Origin: Candidatus Flavonifractor intestinigallinarum
GTDB taxonomy: Bacteria; Bacillota; Clostridia; Oscillospirales; Oscillospiraceae
Direction: 5' to 3'
DNA: 32,972 nt
Assembly (NCBI GenBank): GCA_019119165.1
Contig: DWXO01000081.1
Location: forward strand, 1 to 32,972
Shown one piece after another: positions 7,061-15,460 of this stretch. A program made the position numbers and the translations under genes. Each line of letters starts with the position of its first letter. The stretch's first letter is position 1. The notes beneath the pieces were generated by a model that was given only the letters and a program-made list of their open reading frames with translations, made no database searches and was not told the origin of the DNA.

Positions 7061-8498
7061 GCCGTCCTCCTGTCAGCAGCCGGGAACCCGGCCCGTCCTT
7101 TTGCAGATCCTCCGGGGGTACCCCCAGCATCCGGGCCATGAGGGCCATGATCCGGTCCCCGCAGAAGGCCCCCTGGCACCGGCCCAGGCCGGTGCCTGTC
7201 CGCCGCTTTACCCCGTCCAGGGTAACCGCACCCCGACGGATGGCGTCCCGCACCTCCCCTTCGGTGATCCCGCCGCACCGGCACAGGATGCGGCCATAGG
7301 CCGGGTCCCGGGCCGCCAGGGCCGCCCGCGCCTCCCGGGTCAGCTCCCGGGGACGTACCGGCGCTTTTTGCTCCGGCCGGAAGGTGGGGTCGGGCTCCCC
7401 CTTCCCCAGCTGGTCCGCCACCTGGGGGGCCAGCCAGGCCCCCAGGGCCTGGGCGCAGGTGAGGCCGGGGGTCTTGATGCCGATGAGGCTCCACAGCCCT
7501 CTGGCCGGATTGGTGACGGTGAAATCGTGGATGCTCTGGGCCCGCACCACGTTGTAGGGCTTGGGCCGCACCCCGGCGAAGGAGCGGATGGTCAGCTCCA
7601 GATCCAGCTCGGGGGCCACCTGGGCCGCCAGCTGACGCAGCCGGTCCAGCCCCGCCCGGGTGGTGGCGGACAGAGGTCCCACTCCCGGCTGCTCCGACGG
7701 CCCCAGCAGCAGCTTGCCGTCCAGGGTGGGCACCATGGTCAGGCCCTTGCCCTTCTCCTCCGGCTCATGGAAAATGACATGATTGACATAGTGGCCCGCC
7801 CCCTGGTCCAGGATCAGATAGTCCGCCTTCTCCGGGGTAATGCGTACCGTGGGCGGGGCGGCCAGCTCCTGGACCTGGTCGGCGTGGAGGCCGCAGCAGT
7901 TGACCACCGCCGCCGCCCACAGCTCCCCCCGTAGGGTGACCACCCGCCAGCCTCCGTGTTCCGGCAGCAGGTCGGTGACCGGGGCGTTGAGCCAGGGGGT
8001 GACGCCGTTGGCCAGGGCGTTCTCCCAGGCGGCGTAGCACAGGGCCCAGGGGTCGGTCACCCCGGTGTCGGGGGCATAGAGGGCGGAGGACACGCCGGGG
8101 GCCAGCCCCGGCTCCCACTCCAGGGCCGCCCGGCCCGACATGAGCTTGAGGCCCTCCACCCCGTTCTCCAGGCCCTGGATCATCTTCCGCTGGAGAGTCT
8201 GGTCGGCGTTGGGCCCGTAGCTCACCATCAAAGACCCCCGCCGGGCAAAGGGCACCCCCAGCTCCCGGCACAGGTCCCCGAAGCCCTTGCAGGCCGCCAC
8301 GCACAGCCGGGTCTTGAGGGTGCCCGGCTTGGTGTCGCAGCCGGTATACACAATGGCGGTGTTTGCCCGGGAAATGCCGGTACACACGTCCTCCCGGGCC
8401 TCCACCAGGGCCACCTTCAGGGGGTGGCGGCGCAGCTCCCGGGCCATAAAGCAGCCCAGCAGCCCGCCCCCCAGTACCGCCACATCATAGCGCTCCAT
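7047..8498 (-). CDS. FAD-dependent oxidoreductase with BFD-like [2Fe-2S] domain
   Basis: 483 aa. The N-terminus carries the FAD motif VLGGGLLGCFMARELRR. The DAO-type fold extends to about residue 370, with IGIKTPGLTCAQALG near its end. The C-terminal region has CRCGGITEGEVRDAIRRG followed by GRCQGAFC, the cysteine pattern of a BFD-like [2Fe-2S] domain. This is the arrangement of anaerobic glycerol-3-phosphate dehydrogenase GlpA-like and L-2-hydroxyglutarate oxidase-like enzymes of Firmicutes. The substrate cannot be read from the sequence. With the overlapping downstream gene it likely forms a two-subunit flavin dehydrogenase. It ends a minus-strand series that begins with lysR and two moeA genes. 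A 60-base gap separates it from the moeA fusion, and AGGAGAG precedes its ATG. Confidence 0.85.
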   Translation of the reverse strand: MERYDVAVLGGGLLGCFMARELRRHPLKVALVEAREDVCTGISRANTAIVYTGCDTKPGTLKTRLCVAACKGFGDLCRELGVPFARRGSLMVSYGPNADQTLQRKMIQGLENGVEGLKLMSGRAALEWEPGLAPGVSSALYAPDTGVTDPWALCYAAWENALANGVTPWLNAPVTDLLPEHGGWRVVTLRGELWAAAVVNCCGLHADQVQELAAPPTVRITPEKADYLILDQGAGHYVNHVIFHEPEEKGKGLTMVPTLDGKLLLGPSEQPGVGPLSATTRAGLDRLRQLAAQVAPELDLELTIRSFAGVRPKPYNVVRAQSIHDFTVTNPARGLWSLIGIKTPGLTCAQALGAWLAPQVADQLGKGEPDPTFRPEQKAPVRPRELTREARAALAARDPAYGRILCRCGGITEGEVRDAIRRGAVTLDGVKRRTGTGLGRCQGAFCGDRIMALMARMLGVPPEDLQKDGPGSRLLTGGRHGEG

Positions 8499-8527
8499 GG
8501 AAGGTCCTCCTCTCTTGATCGGCCCGC

Positions 8528-8557
8528 TATCTCCTATCTTCTATCTTCTAACTCCTC
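8528..8557. repeat. Pyrimidine-rich TATCTCCTATCTTCTATC repeat, copy 2
   Basis: The gap between two genes holds TATCTCCTATCTTCTATC followed by TTCTAACTCC. The same string, with minor changes, occurs at 1070-1104 between the T-box terminator and the orphan hisS start. It consists of a degenerate TATCTYC unit repeated three or four times. No role is visible. Confidence 0.5.
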
Positions 8558-8558
8558 A

Positions 8559-10463
8559 CTATTGGAAATGCCGCCGCACCCGGCCGGGCCGGTCCAGGGT
8601 GTAGCCCCCTAGCTGTTCCAGCCGCTCCCGGAAGGCGGGACTTTGCAGCACCTCCAGCAAGGCCCGCACCGCCGGGGTGTCCCAGGCGTAGTCGGGGATA
8701 AGCAGGTCGTACTGCTCCACGCACACCGGCAGAAAGTCCAGGTCATACAGCCGGGCGGCGGACAGGATGCCCATACCGGCATCGGCAGTGCCGGAAGCGA
8801 TCTGGGCGGCCACCGAGGTGTGGGTCAGCTCCTCCCGGTCGTAGCCATACACAGTGGCGGGGTCAATGCCCTCCTTCCGGCACAGGTAGTCGGCCAGAAT
8901 ACGGGTGCCCGAGCCCTTCTGCCGGTTGACGTACCGCAGATTGGCGATATCCCCAAAGCCCTTGATACCCAGGGGATTGCCCTTGGCCACCATCAGGCCC
9001 TGGGTGCGGCCCACGCACTCCACCTGATACACGCCCCCGTTGGGGAAATACTTCTCCAGATAGGAGGTGTTGTAGCTGCCGTCGGCCTCGTCCAGCAGGT
9101 GGCACCCCGCCCCGTGGGCCTCCCCCCGGCGGAGGGCCATAATACCCCCCATGGAGCCCACATGGGTGGAACTCATGTACAGATGGGGGTGGGTCTGGTG
9201 GAGCAGGTCGGCCACCTCGTCCAGCAGGGGGTCGTGGCTGCCCATCATCACCAGGGTGTGCTCCAGCTCCTCCCGGGGCCGCAGGAGAGAGACGGTGACC
9301 CTCTCCCCCGCCTCCAGGCCCTCCTTGCCCTGGGGGATATCCAGGATGCCGTCGGCCTTCAGGAAGGAGGACACCACTCCCGCTCCCCTAGCCAGGGGGG
9401 AGGCCACCAGCTTATCCCCCACCTGGCCCAGCCGCACCCGGACAAACTCCCGGTATTTCAGCCCCGACACCACCCGCCGGGCCAGCACCGCCTCCGCCTG
9501 TTCCCGGGCGGGGGCCTTTTTTCCGGTCCAGCTTTCAATCAAAGGACGGAGCAGGTGCTCCAGCACCAGAATCCCGCTGACCGGATAGCCGGGCACCCCC
9601 AGTACGGGCACCGGGCCGCTCCGGCCCAGAATGGCGGGCTTGCCCGGGCGGATGGCCAGCCCGTGGCACAGCACCTCCCCCACCGTACCAATGACGGCGG
9701 CGGAGTAGTCCTCCCGGCCCGCCGACGACCCGGCGTTGAGGATCACCAGGTCGCACTCCTCCGTGGCCTTGGTGAGGGCGGCGGTGAGGTCGGCTTTGTT
9801 GTCCTTTACAATGGGATAGGTCTTGGCCGTACCGCCCCACTCCACGATCATGGCGGAGAAGATGGAGGAGTTGAACTCCAGCACGTCCCCCGGCTGGGGG
9901 TGGTCGGTGGGGGGCACCACCTCGTCCCCGGTGGGGATGATCCCCACCACCGGGCGGGTAAACACCTCCACCGCCAGCACACCCCCGGCGATCATGGCCC
10001 CGATGGCGGCGGGAGTGATCGTGGTATGGGCGGGGAGGAGCATCTCCCCGGCGCACACGTCCTCCCCGATCTGCCGGATGTGCTGCCAGGGGGCGGCGGC
10101 CTCATGGAGGACGGCCTTCTCCCCCTCCCACAGCACGTCCTCGATCATCACCACCGCGTCCTTCCCCTCGGGCAGGGGGTCGCCGGTATCCACCACCGTG
10201 AACTGAGTGGGCGCCAGGGCCACCGGCGTGGTCTCAGTGGCCCCGAAGGTGTCCGCCGCCGCCACGGCGATGCCGTCCATGGCACAGGCGGGATAGTGGG
10301 GGGCGCACAGGGCGGCGTAGACCGCCCGGGCAGTCACCCGGCCCGCCGATTGCGCCGCCGGCACCGTCTCGGTTTTGGGCTGAAAGCCCCCCTCCGCCAG
10401 CCAGGCGGGATAGCGCTCCTCCGCCTGCTCCAAAGGGAGGTTGGTCAGATAGGTAAAGGGCAT
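8559..10463 (-). CDS. MoeA-type molybdopterin molybdenumtransferase fused to a molybdate/tungstate-binding (PBP-like) domain
   Basis: 634 aa from ATG 10463, with AGGAGG directly upstream. Residues about 1-400 are MoeA: ACAMDGIAV near the N-terminus, IPTGDEVVPP, LNAGSSAGREDYS and VLGVPGYPVSGI. MoeA inserts molybdate or tungstate into adenylylated molybdopterin. From about residue 410 (MMGSHDPLLDEVADLL) to the end is a type-2 periplasmic-binding-like domain, as found fused to MoeA in several anaerobes and in COG1910 proteins. Features are YMSSTHVGSMGGIMAL, NRQKGSGTRILADYL and SGTADAGMGI. It has no signal peptide, so it would bind the oxyanion in the cytoplasm, as a donor or sensor. It lies 22 bases after the other moeA. 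Two MoeA copies next to an AOR operon fit a role in tungsten cofactor assembly; that is inference. Confidence 0.9.
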   Translation of the reverse strand: MPFTYLTNLPLEQAEERYPAWLAEGGFQPKTETVPAAQSAGRVTARAVYAALCAPHYPACAMDGIAVAAADTFGATETTPVALAPTQFTVVDTGDPLPEGKDAVVMIEDVLWEGEKAVLHEAAAPWQHIRQIGEDVCAGEMLLPAHTTITPAAIGAMIAGGVLAVEVFTRPVVGIIPTGDEVVPPTDHPQPGDVLEFNSSIFSAMIVEWGGTAKTYPIVKDNKADLTAALTKATEECDLVILNAGSSAGREDYSAAVIGTVGEVLCHGLAIRPGKPAILGRSGPVPVLGVPGYPVSGILVLEHLLRPLIESWTGKKAPAREQAEAVLARRVVSGLKYREFVRVRLGQVGDKLVASPLARGAGVVSSFLKADGILDIPQGKEGLEAGERVTVSLLRPREELEHTLVMMGSHDPLLDEVADLLHQTHPHLYMSSTHVGSMGGIMALRRGEAHGAGCHLLDEADGSYNTSYLEKYFPNGGVYQVECVGRTQGLMVAKGNPLGIKGFGDIANLRYVNRQKGSGTRILADYLCRKEGIDPATVYGYDREELTHTSVAAQIASGTADAGMGILSAARLYDLDFLPVCVEQYDLLIPDYAWDTPAVRALLEVLQSPAFRERLEQLGGYTLDRPGRVRRHFQ

Positions 10464-10485
10464 AGTAACGCCTCCTGATACAAAA

Positions 10486-11704
10486 CTACCCGAAGAGGGA
10501 CACCTCCACAAGTTCCCCCGCCGGGATGCCCTCCCGGTCCCGGGGGACGCAGAAGAAGCCGTCCGCTCCGGCCAGGGTGGTGATGAGCCCCGACTTGCCC
10601 CAGATGGGCTGGGCCCATAGCCCGTCGGGCTTCTCCTCCAGGGTGACGCCGGTGTACTGGGCCCTGCCGTGGTTGGCGGGGACGGTCTGGGCCAGCTTGG
10701 CGGACACCGTCCGCCCCTTCCAGGTCCGCCCCTCCAGCCGGGCCAGCAGGGGGATGAGAAAGAGTTTTGCGGTAAACAGGGGCGGCCACCGGATGGCCTG
10801 GCAGGCCCAGGATGGGCTTGCCCCCCGCCCTGCCCAGCAGGGTGGGCTTGCCCGGTTTCATGGCCACCCCGTGGCACAGCACCTCACCCAGCGAGGCCAT
10901 GATCCGGTAGGCGGCGTCCTTCTCCCCCACCGAGCTGCCTCCCGACAGCACCACGCAGTCACAGGCGGCCAGAGCCTCCTCCACCGCCTCTCTCAGCAGT
11001 TCCTCCCGGTCAGGGACGATGCCCAGGGGCACCGCTTCCGCCCCCGCCTGGGCCAGCAGAGCGGCCACCAGGGGGCCGTTTACGTCCCGCACCTGTCCGG
11101 GGCCGGGGTCCTGCTCCGGGGGCACCAGCTCGTCCCCGGTGGAGATGATCCCCACCCGCAGTCTGGGGACCACCGGTACCTGAGTCACACCCAGGGCCGC
11201 CAAAGCCCCGATGTCCTGGGGCTCCAGCCTGCGGCCCTTCCGCAGCACCAGGTCCCCCGGCTTTACGTCGTCCCCCTTGAAAATCAGGTTGGCCCCCGGG
11301 GGGACGCTCTTCACAATGCCGATCTCCCCGCCGCCGTAGTCCTCGGTGTGCTCCACCATCTGGACGGCGTCGGCCCCCTTCGGCAGGGCCCCGCCGGTGG
11401 GGATGGCGGCGCACTGGCCGGGGCCCACGGCAAAGGCGGGTTCCTTTCCCATCTCCACCGCCCCCGTACAGATGAGCAGGGCGGGAATGGACTCGCTGCA
11501 CCCGAAGGTGTCCGCTCCCCGCAGGGCGTAGCCGTCCACGGTGGAGCGGTCAAACCCTGGGACAAATTGGGCGGCCCGGATCTCCCGGGCCAGCACCCGC
11601 CCCAGGGCACGGTCCAGCCCCACGGTTTCCGGAGGCCGGTCCAGGGGGGCGAAGGTATTTGCAATCAGGGTCAAAAGTTCCTCAGGGGTCATGACGGTGA
11701 GCAT
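10486..11704 (-). pseudogene. moeA: MoeA molybdopterin molybdenumtransferase, frameshifted as given
   Basis: From ATG 11704 (AAAGGAGG upstream) the frame encodes a good MoeA: FDRSTVDGYALRGADTFG, IPTGGALPKGADAVQMVEHTE, IISTGDELVPPEQ, LSGGSSVGEKD and PILGLPGHPVAA. At the four-G run on the plus strand at 10779-10782 the reading shifts. Removing one G gives VAALFTAKLFLIPLLARLEG and continues into the domain IV segment ending AGELVEVSLFG, stop at 10486. Without the correction the frame runs on into nonsense. The intact rest of the gene suggests a sequencing or assembly error, or a recent mutation at a G-run, rather than an old pseudogene. The gene overlaps the end of lysR by 23 bases, so both are co-transcribed. 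Confidence 0.85.
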
Positions 11705-12593
11705 GGTCCCCCTCCTTTCCCACCCCGAAAAAGTCCAGGGCGAAGGCCTGAAATTCCAGCCCCACGGGGCTGAGATGCTTTTCCCGCTTGAAGCACAGCA
11801 TGAGAGGCCGGGCAAACCGGCCGCTGGCCAGCCGGACCAGGGCGATGCGGGAGTCGGCCCGGTAGGGGGCGGCGGCTCCCTCGGGCACAAAGCCCAGGGC
11901 CAGCCCGGCGGCCACCACCTGCCGGTGGCCCTCCCGGTCGTTGACCAGACAGCGGGTGGCCGGATGGAGGTTGAGCCCGGCGCACAGGTAGTAGGGCTCC
12001 TCCAGCCAGTGGCCGGGGCTGCTGAGAAAGACCATGCTCTGGCCCTCCAGGGCCTTCAAATCCACCGGCTCCCGGCGGGCCAAGGGGTGGTGGGCGGGCA
12101 GGGCCAGCAGATAGCGCTCGCTGCCCAGGGGGTAGCCCCGGAACTTCTCATACCGGCTGTCGTCGGGGCAGAGCAGCATATCATACTTGTTGATGTCGGG
12201 GACCTCCAGCTCCTCAATGCGGCAGTCCAGCTGGAACTCCACCCCCGGCCGGGTATCGGCAAAGGCGGCCAGACAGGCGGCCACCCTCTCCTCCCCGCCG
12301 CAGCACCCCACCGACAGCCGCTTCACCGGCCCGGCGGACAGCTCCCCCAGCTCCAGCAGGGTATCGTCCAGGTCCCGGAGCATGGTCCGGGCGCTCTCCA
12401 GAAACCGGCGGCCCGGCTCGTTGAGCAGAATACGCTTGCCCGAGCGGGTGAACAGCGGGGTGCCCAGCTCCTCCTCCAGCCGGGCAATGCTGCGGGACAG
12501 GGAGGGCTGGCTGAGGTGGAGGGCCTCCGCCGCTTTGGAGAGGTTTTGCAGCTGGGCTGCGGTAACGAAATATCGGATCTGGGCGATCTGCAA
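11682..12593 (-). CDS. LysR-family transcriptional regulator
   Basis: 303 aa. The N-terminal winged helix-turn-helix is typical: IRYFVTAAQLQNLSKAAEALHLSQPSLSRSIARLEEELG, in residues 6-44. It is followed by TPLFTRSGKRILLNEPGRRFLE and a linker helix. The C-terminal effector domain runs from about residue 92 (RLSVGCCGGEE) to the end. LysR proteins usually control a divergent operon and their own gene. Here the divergent operon encodes the aldehyde oxidoreductase complex, and the downstream genes are moeA. A role in adjusting the enzyme and its cofactor supply is therefore likely; the effector is unknown. The start ATG 12593 is preceded by AAGGAGGGAGC. Confidence 0.92.
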   Translation of the reverse strand: MQIAQIRYFVTAAQLQNLSKAAEALHLSQPSLSRSIARLEEELGTPLFTRSGKRILLNEPGRRFLESARTMLRDLDDTLLELGELSAGPVKRLSVGCCGGEERVAACLAAFADTRPGVEFQLDCRIEELEVPDINKYDMLLCPDDSRYEKFRGYPLGSERYLLALPAHHPLARREPVDLKALEGQSMVFLSSPGHWLEEPYYLCAGLNLHPATRCLVNDREGHRQVVAAGLALGFVPEGAAAPYRADSRIALVRLASGRFARPLMLCFKREKHLSPVGLEFQAFALDFFGVGKEGDHAHRHDP

Positions 12594-12703
12594 GCTGCTC
12601 CCTCCTTATAGCCAAAAGGTATATGCCCTCAGGCCGGGAATCTCCGGCGTCCCCCGGTTTCCACCCCGGTTTCTGTGGCAGAACGTACAGTTTAGACGTC
12701 CTT

Positions 12704-12732
12704 ATTATAAGGCCCTTTATGCACAAAAGCAA
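12704..12732 (-). promoter_or_regulatory. Promoter of the lysR-moeA operon
   Basis: On the minus strand, TTGCTT (12732-12727) and TATAAT (12709-12704) are separated by 17 bases. It lies within 50 bases of the divergent operon promoter, the usual place for a LysR operator. Confidence 0.7.
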
Positions 12733-12753
12733 TATGAATTACCAGTCCTTCCC

Positions 12754-12782
12754 TTTACTTCCCAGCCCTGTGCTCCTACACT
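12754..12782 (+). promoter_or_regulatory. Candidate promoter of the aldehyde oxidoreductase operon
   Basis: TTTACT at 12754-12759 and TACACT at 12777-12782 have a 17-base spacer. The -10 is weak, consistent with an activated promoter. Confidence 0.5.
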
Positions 12783-12812
12783 AAAATCAGGAGTTCAAAT
12801 TCTGTCTCAAAA

Positions 12813-12847
12813 GGAGGTGTGCCTCCGTTCCCGCCGGGAATGGGAGG
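12813..12847 (+). promoter_or_regulatory. Mutually exclusive leader hairpins over the ribosome binding site
   Basis: GGAGG (12813-12817) can pair with CCTCC (12822-12826) across TGTG. The same CCTCC can instead pair with GGAGG (12843-12847), extended by TTCCC/GGGAA (12828-12832 with 12836-12840). The second GGAGG is the Shine-Dalgarno of the ferredoxin gene at 12854. The leader can therefore be open or closed for translation. Pairings are visible; regulatory use is inference. Confidence 0.5.
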
Positions 12848-12853
12848 AAAGGG

Positions 12854-13324
12854 ATGAAACAACTCGTTGTCAAGCCGGAGAAGTGTATCGGCTGCCGCAC
12901 CTGCGAGCTGGTGTGCTCCTTCGGCCACTACCAGCAGTTCAACCCCCGCCTGGCCAACATCACCGTGCTGGAGTATGAGGCCGCCACCCTGGCGGTGCCG
13001 GTGGTGTGCCAGCAGTGCGAGGACGCCAGCTGTATGAAGGTGTGCCCGGTAAAGGCCATCCGCCGGGACGAAAACGGGGCCTGCGTCATCAACTACGACA
13101 AGTGCATCGGCTGCAAGATGTGCCGCAGCGCCTGCCCTCTGGGCAATATGTCCTATTCCACCATCGTGAAGAAGGTATTCAAGTGCGACCTGTGCGGCGG
13201 GGACCCCAAGTGCGTCAAATACTGCCCCGGCGGGGCCCTGAGCTTTGAGGACCCGGACCTGCGGGACGTACGGAAAAAATGGACGGCGGACAAGATTGTG
13301 GCCGCCATGGGAACGGAGGGGTGA
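12854..13324 (+). CDS. 4Fe-4S ferredoxin-type electron transfer subunit of the aldehyde oxidoreductase
   Basis: 156 aa, with at least three iron-sulfur cluster motifs: CIGCRTCELVC (residues 12-22), CQQCEDASCMKVCP (near 54-67) and CIGCKMCRSACP. A further cysteine group is CDLCGGDPKCVKYCP. This HycB/AorA-like polyferredoxin accompanies tungsten-containing aldehyde oxidoreductases and carries electrons between the catalytic subunit and partner proteins. It is the first gene of a tight six-gene operon, three bases before the AOR gene. Its Shine-Dalgarno lies in one of two competing hairpins. Confidence 0.92.
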   Translation: MKQLVVKPEKCIGCRTCELVCSFGHYQQFNPRLANITVLEYEAATLAVPVVCQQCEDASCMKVCPVKAIRRDENGACVINYDKCIGCKMCRSACPLGNMSYSTIVKKVFKCDLCGGDPKCVKYCPGGALSFEDPDLRDVRKKWTADKIVAAMGTEG

Positions 13325-13327
13325 GCC

Positions 13328-15130
13328 ATGGGAAACGGATATACCGGCACGATTTTACGCATTGATCTGGCGGCGGGGTCCATCCGCAGGGAGCCCCTGA
13401 ACCAGAAGAACGCCCAGGAGTATGTGGGGGCCCGTGGTCTGGGCACCAAGTATTACTGCGACGAGTGCGACCCCAACTGCGACCCCCTGGGTCCGGACAA
13501 CAAACTGATCTTCATGACCGGCCCTCTGACAGGCACCTGCGCCACCTCCTCCGGCCGGTACAACGCGGTGGCCAAGTCCCCCCTGACGGGCACCATCGGG
13601 GCGGCCAACTCCGGCGGCCACTTTGGCCCCGAGCTGAAATACGCCGGGTACGACGGCATCATCTTTGAGCATTGCTCGGAGATGCCGGTGTACCTCTACA
13701 TCAACGACGGCACGGTGGAGCTGCGGGACGCCGCCCACCTGTGGGGCAAGGACGTGTTTGAGACCACCGACCTGCTGCGGGAGGAGCTGGGGGACGAGTT
13801 CCGCATCGCCTGCATCGCCCCCGCCGGGGAGACCGGCTGCCTCTTCTCCGCCATCATGAACGACAAGCACCGGGCGGCGGGCCGGGGCGGCATGGGCACG
13901 GTGATGGGCTCCAAGAAGCTGAAAGCCATTGCCGTCCGGGGCACCGGCTCGGTGACAGTGGCCCGGCCCGAGGCCTTCTTTGAGGCCTGCGTGGACGCCC
14001 GGGCCAAGCTGAAGGCCCACCCGGTCACCGGAGCCGGCCTGTCGGCCTACGGCACTCAAATTCTGGTGAACATCGTCAACGCCACCGGCGGCCTGCCCCT
14101 GCGCAACGGCCGGGACGGCTCGGTGTATGATCTGGCCGACGACATCTCCGGCGAGACTCTGGCCGCCAAATACCTGCTGCGGAACAAGGGTTGCTTCGGC
14201 TGCTCCATCGGCTGCGGCCGGGCGGTGGAGATCAAGGAGGGCCCCTTTGCCTCCAAGGGCGAGGGCCCCGAGTACGAGGCGGGCTGGTCCTTCGGCGCCG
14301 ACTGCGGCATCAACGACCTGGCGGCGGTGTGCGACGCCAACTTCCTGTGCAACCAGTACGGCATCGACCCCATCACCATGGGAGCCACCGTGGCCTGCGC
14401 CATGGAGCTCTTTGAGCTGGGGGCCATCCCCGAGTCCGACATCGGCTTCCCCCTCCGCTTCGGCGACGCGGCGGCCATGGTGAAGGCGGTGGAGATGACC
14501 TGCAAGGGGGAGGGCTTCGGCAAAATCATGGGCCTGGGCTCCTACCGCATGGCGGAAAAATACGGCCACCCGGAGCTGTCCATGTCGGTGAAGAAGCAGG
14601 AGATGCCCGCCTATGACGGCCGGGCCATCCAGGGCATCGGCCTGGAGTACGCCACCTCCAACCGGGGCGGCTGCCACGTCCGGGGCTACATGATCTCCCC
14701 CGAGGTGCTGGGCATCCCCATGAAGATGGACCCCCTGGTCACCGAGGGCAAGGCGGGGCTGCTGAAAACCTTCCAGGATCTCACCGCCCTGGTGGACGCC
14801 ACCGGCATCTGCCTGTTCACCACCTTCGGCATCGGCCTGCCCGAGGTGGCCGCCCAGTACCGGGAGGCGGTGGGCAGCGACGAGAGCGACGAGGAGATCC
14901 TGCTGAAAGGTGAGCGGATCTGGAACCTGGAGAAGCAGTTCAACATTGCCGCCGGGGTGGAGAAGGACACCCTGCCTCCCCGGCTGCTGCGGGAGAAGCT
15001 GCCTGAGGGCCCGGCGGCGGGCAAGGTCAACGACCTGTACACCATGCTGGCGGAGTATTACGCCGCCCGTGGCTGGACGGCGGAGGGCGTTCCCACCCCG
15101 GAGAAGCTGGCCTCCCTCAACCTGAAATAA
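13328..15130 (+). CDS. Tungsten-containing aldehyde ferredoxin oxidoreductase family catalytic subunit
   Basis: 600 aa, the usual AOR length. The N-terminal domain begins GYTGTILRIDLAAGSI. Family segments include SGRYNAVAKSPLTGTIG, SGGHFGPELKYAGYDGI and RAAGRGGMGTVMGSKKLKAIAV. The [4Fe-4S] ligands are CFGCSIGC (residues about 289-296) with a fourth cysteine in DATGICLF. The enzyme binds a tungsten (or molybdenum) bis-pyranopterin and oxidises aldehydes to acids, or runs in reverse. The specific substrate cannot be read. Neighbouring ferredoxin, NuoE-, NuoF- and NuoG-N-like genes show that electrons go to or from NAD and ferredoxin. Tungsten-dependent aldehyde oxidoreductases linked to such modules are known from gut anaerobes. 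There is no signal peptide, so it is cytoplasmic. Confidence 0.95.
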   Translation: MGNGYTGTILRIDLAAGSIRREPLNQKNAQEYVGARGLGTKYYCDECDPNCDPLGPDNKLIFMTGPLTGTCATSSGRYNAVAKSPLTGTIGAANSGGHFGPELKYAGYDGIIFEHCSEMPVYLYINDGTVELRDAAHLWGKDVFETTDLLREELGDEFRIACIAPAGETGCLFSAIMNDKHRAAGRGGMGTVMGSKKLKAIAVRGTGSVTVARPEAFFEACVDARAKLKAHPVTGAGLSAYGTQILVNIVNATGGLPLRNGRDGSVYDLADDISGETLAAKYLLRNKGCFGCSIGCGRAVEIKEGPFASKGEGPEYEAGWSFGADCGINDLAAVCDANFLCNQYGIDPITMGATVACAMELFELGAIPESDIGFPLRFGDAAAMVKAVEMTCKGEGFGKIMGLGSYRMAEKYGHPELSMSVKKQEMPAYDGRAIQGIGLEYATSNRGGCHVRGYMISPEVLGIPMKMDPLVTEGKAGLLKTFQDLTALVDATGICLFTTFGIGLPEVAAQYREAVGSDESDEEILLKGERIWNLEKQFNIAAGVEKDTLPPRLLREKLPEGPAAGKVNDLYTMLAEYYAARGWTAEGVPTPEKLASLNLK

Positions 15131-15134
15131 GCCC

Positions 15135-15416
15135 ATGACGGTCAAATTCTTTGCCTATCTGCGGGAAAAGGAGTTTGCCGGGACCAAGGAGCTGGTCCTC
15201 CCCCCGCCCCCCACCGTGGGGGCGCTGGGGGAGGACCTGTCCCGGCGTTTTGGCCCCCGGTTCCGGGGGGAGTTCTTCTCCCCCGCCGGGGACGCACTGG
15301 GGGAGAAAATCATCGTGCTGGTCAACGGCCGCCGGGTGGAGTTCCTCTCCGGCCTGGACACCCCGCTGAAAGACAGCGACACGGTGCAGATCTTCCCGGT
15401 GGTGGCCGGGGGCTGA
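15135..15416 (+). CDS. MoaD/ThiS-family sulfur carrier protein
   Basis: 93 aa, beta-grasp fold. It begins MTVKFFAYLREKEFAGTKEL and ends VQIFPVVAGG, with the C-terminal Gly-Gly that is adenylated and thiocarboxylated in molybdopterin synthase. Genes of this type are regular companions of AOR genes. It probably supplies dithiolene sulfur for the tungstopterin, or is a dedicated variant. It starts four bases after the AOR stop codon. No MoaE or MoeB partner is in the window. Confidence 0.9.
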   Translation: MTVKFFAYLREKEFAGTKELVLPPPPTVGALGEDLSRRFGPRFRGEFFSPAGDALGEKIIVLVNGRRVEFLSGLDTPLKDSDTVQIFPVVAGG

Positions 15417-15460
15417 GCCCCCGCTCCCCCGCCAAACCCAACAAAGGCGGTGAAACCCAT

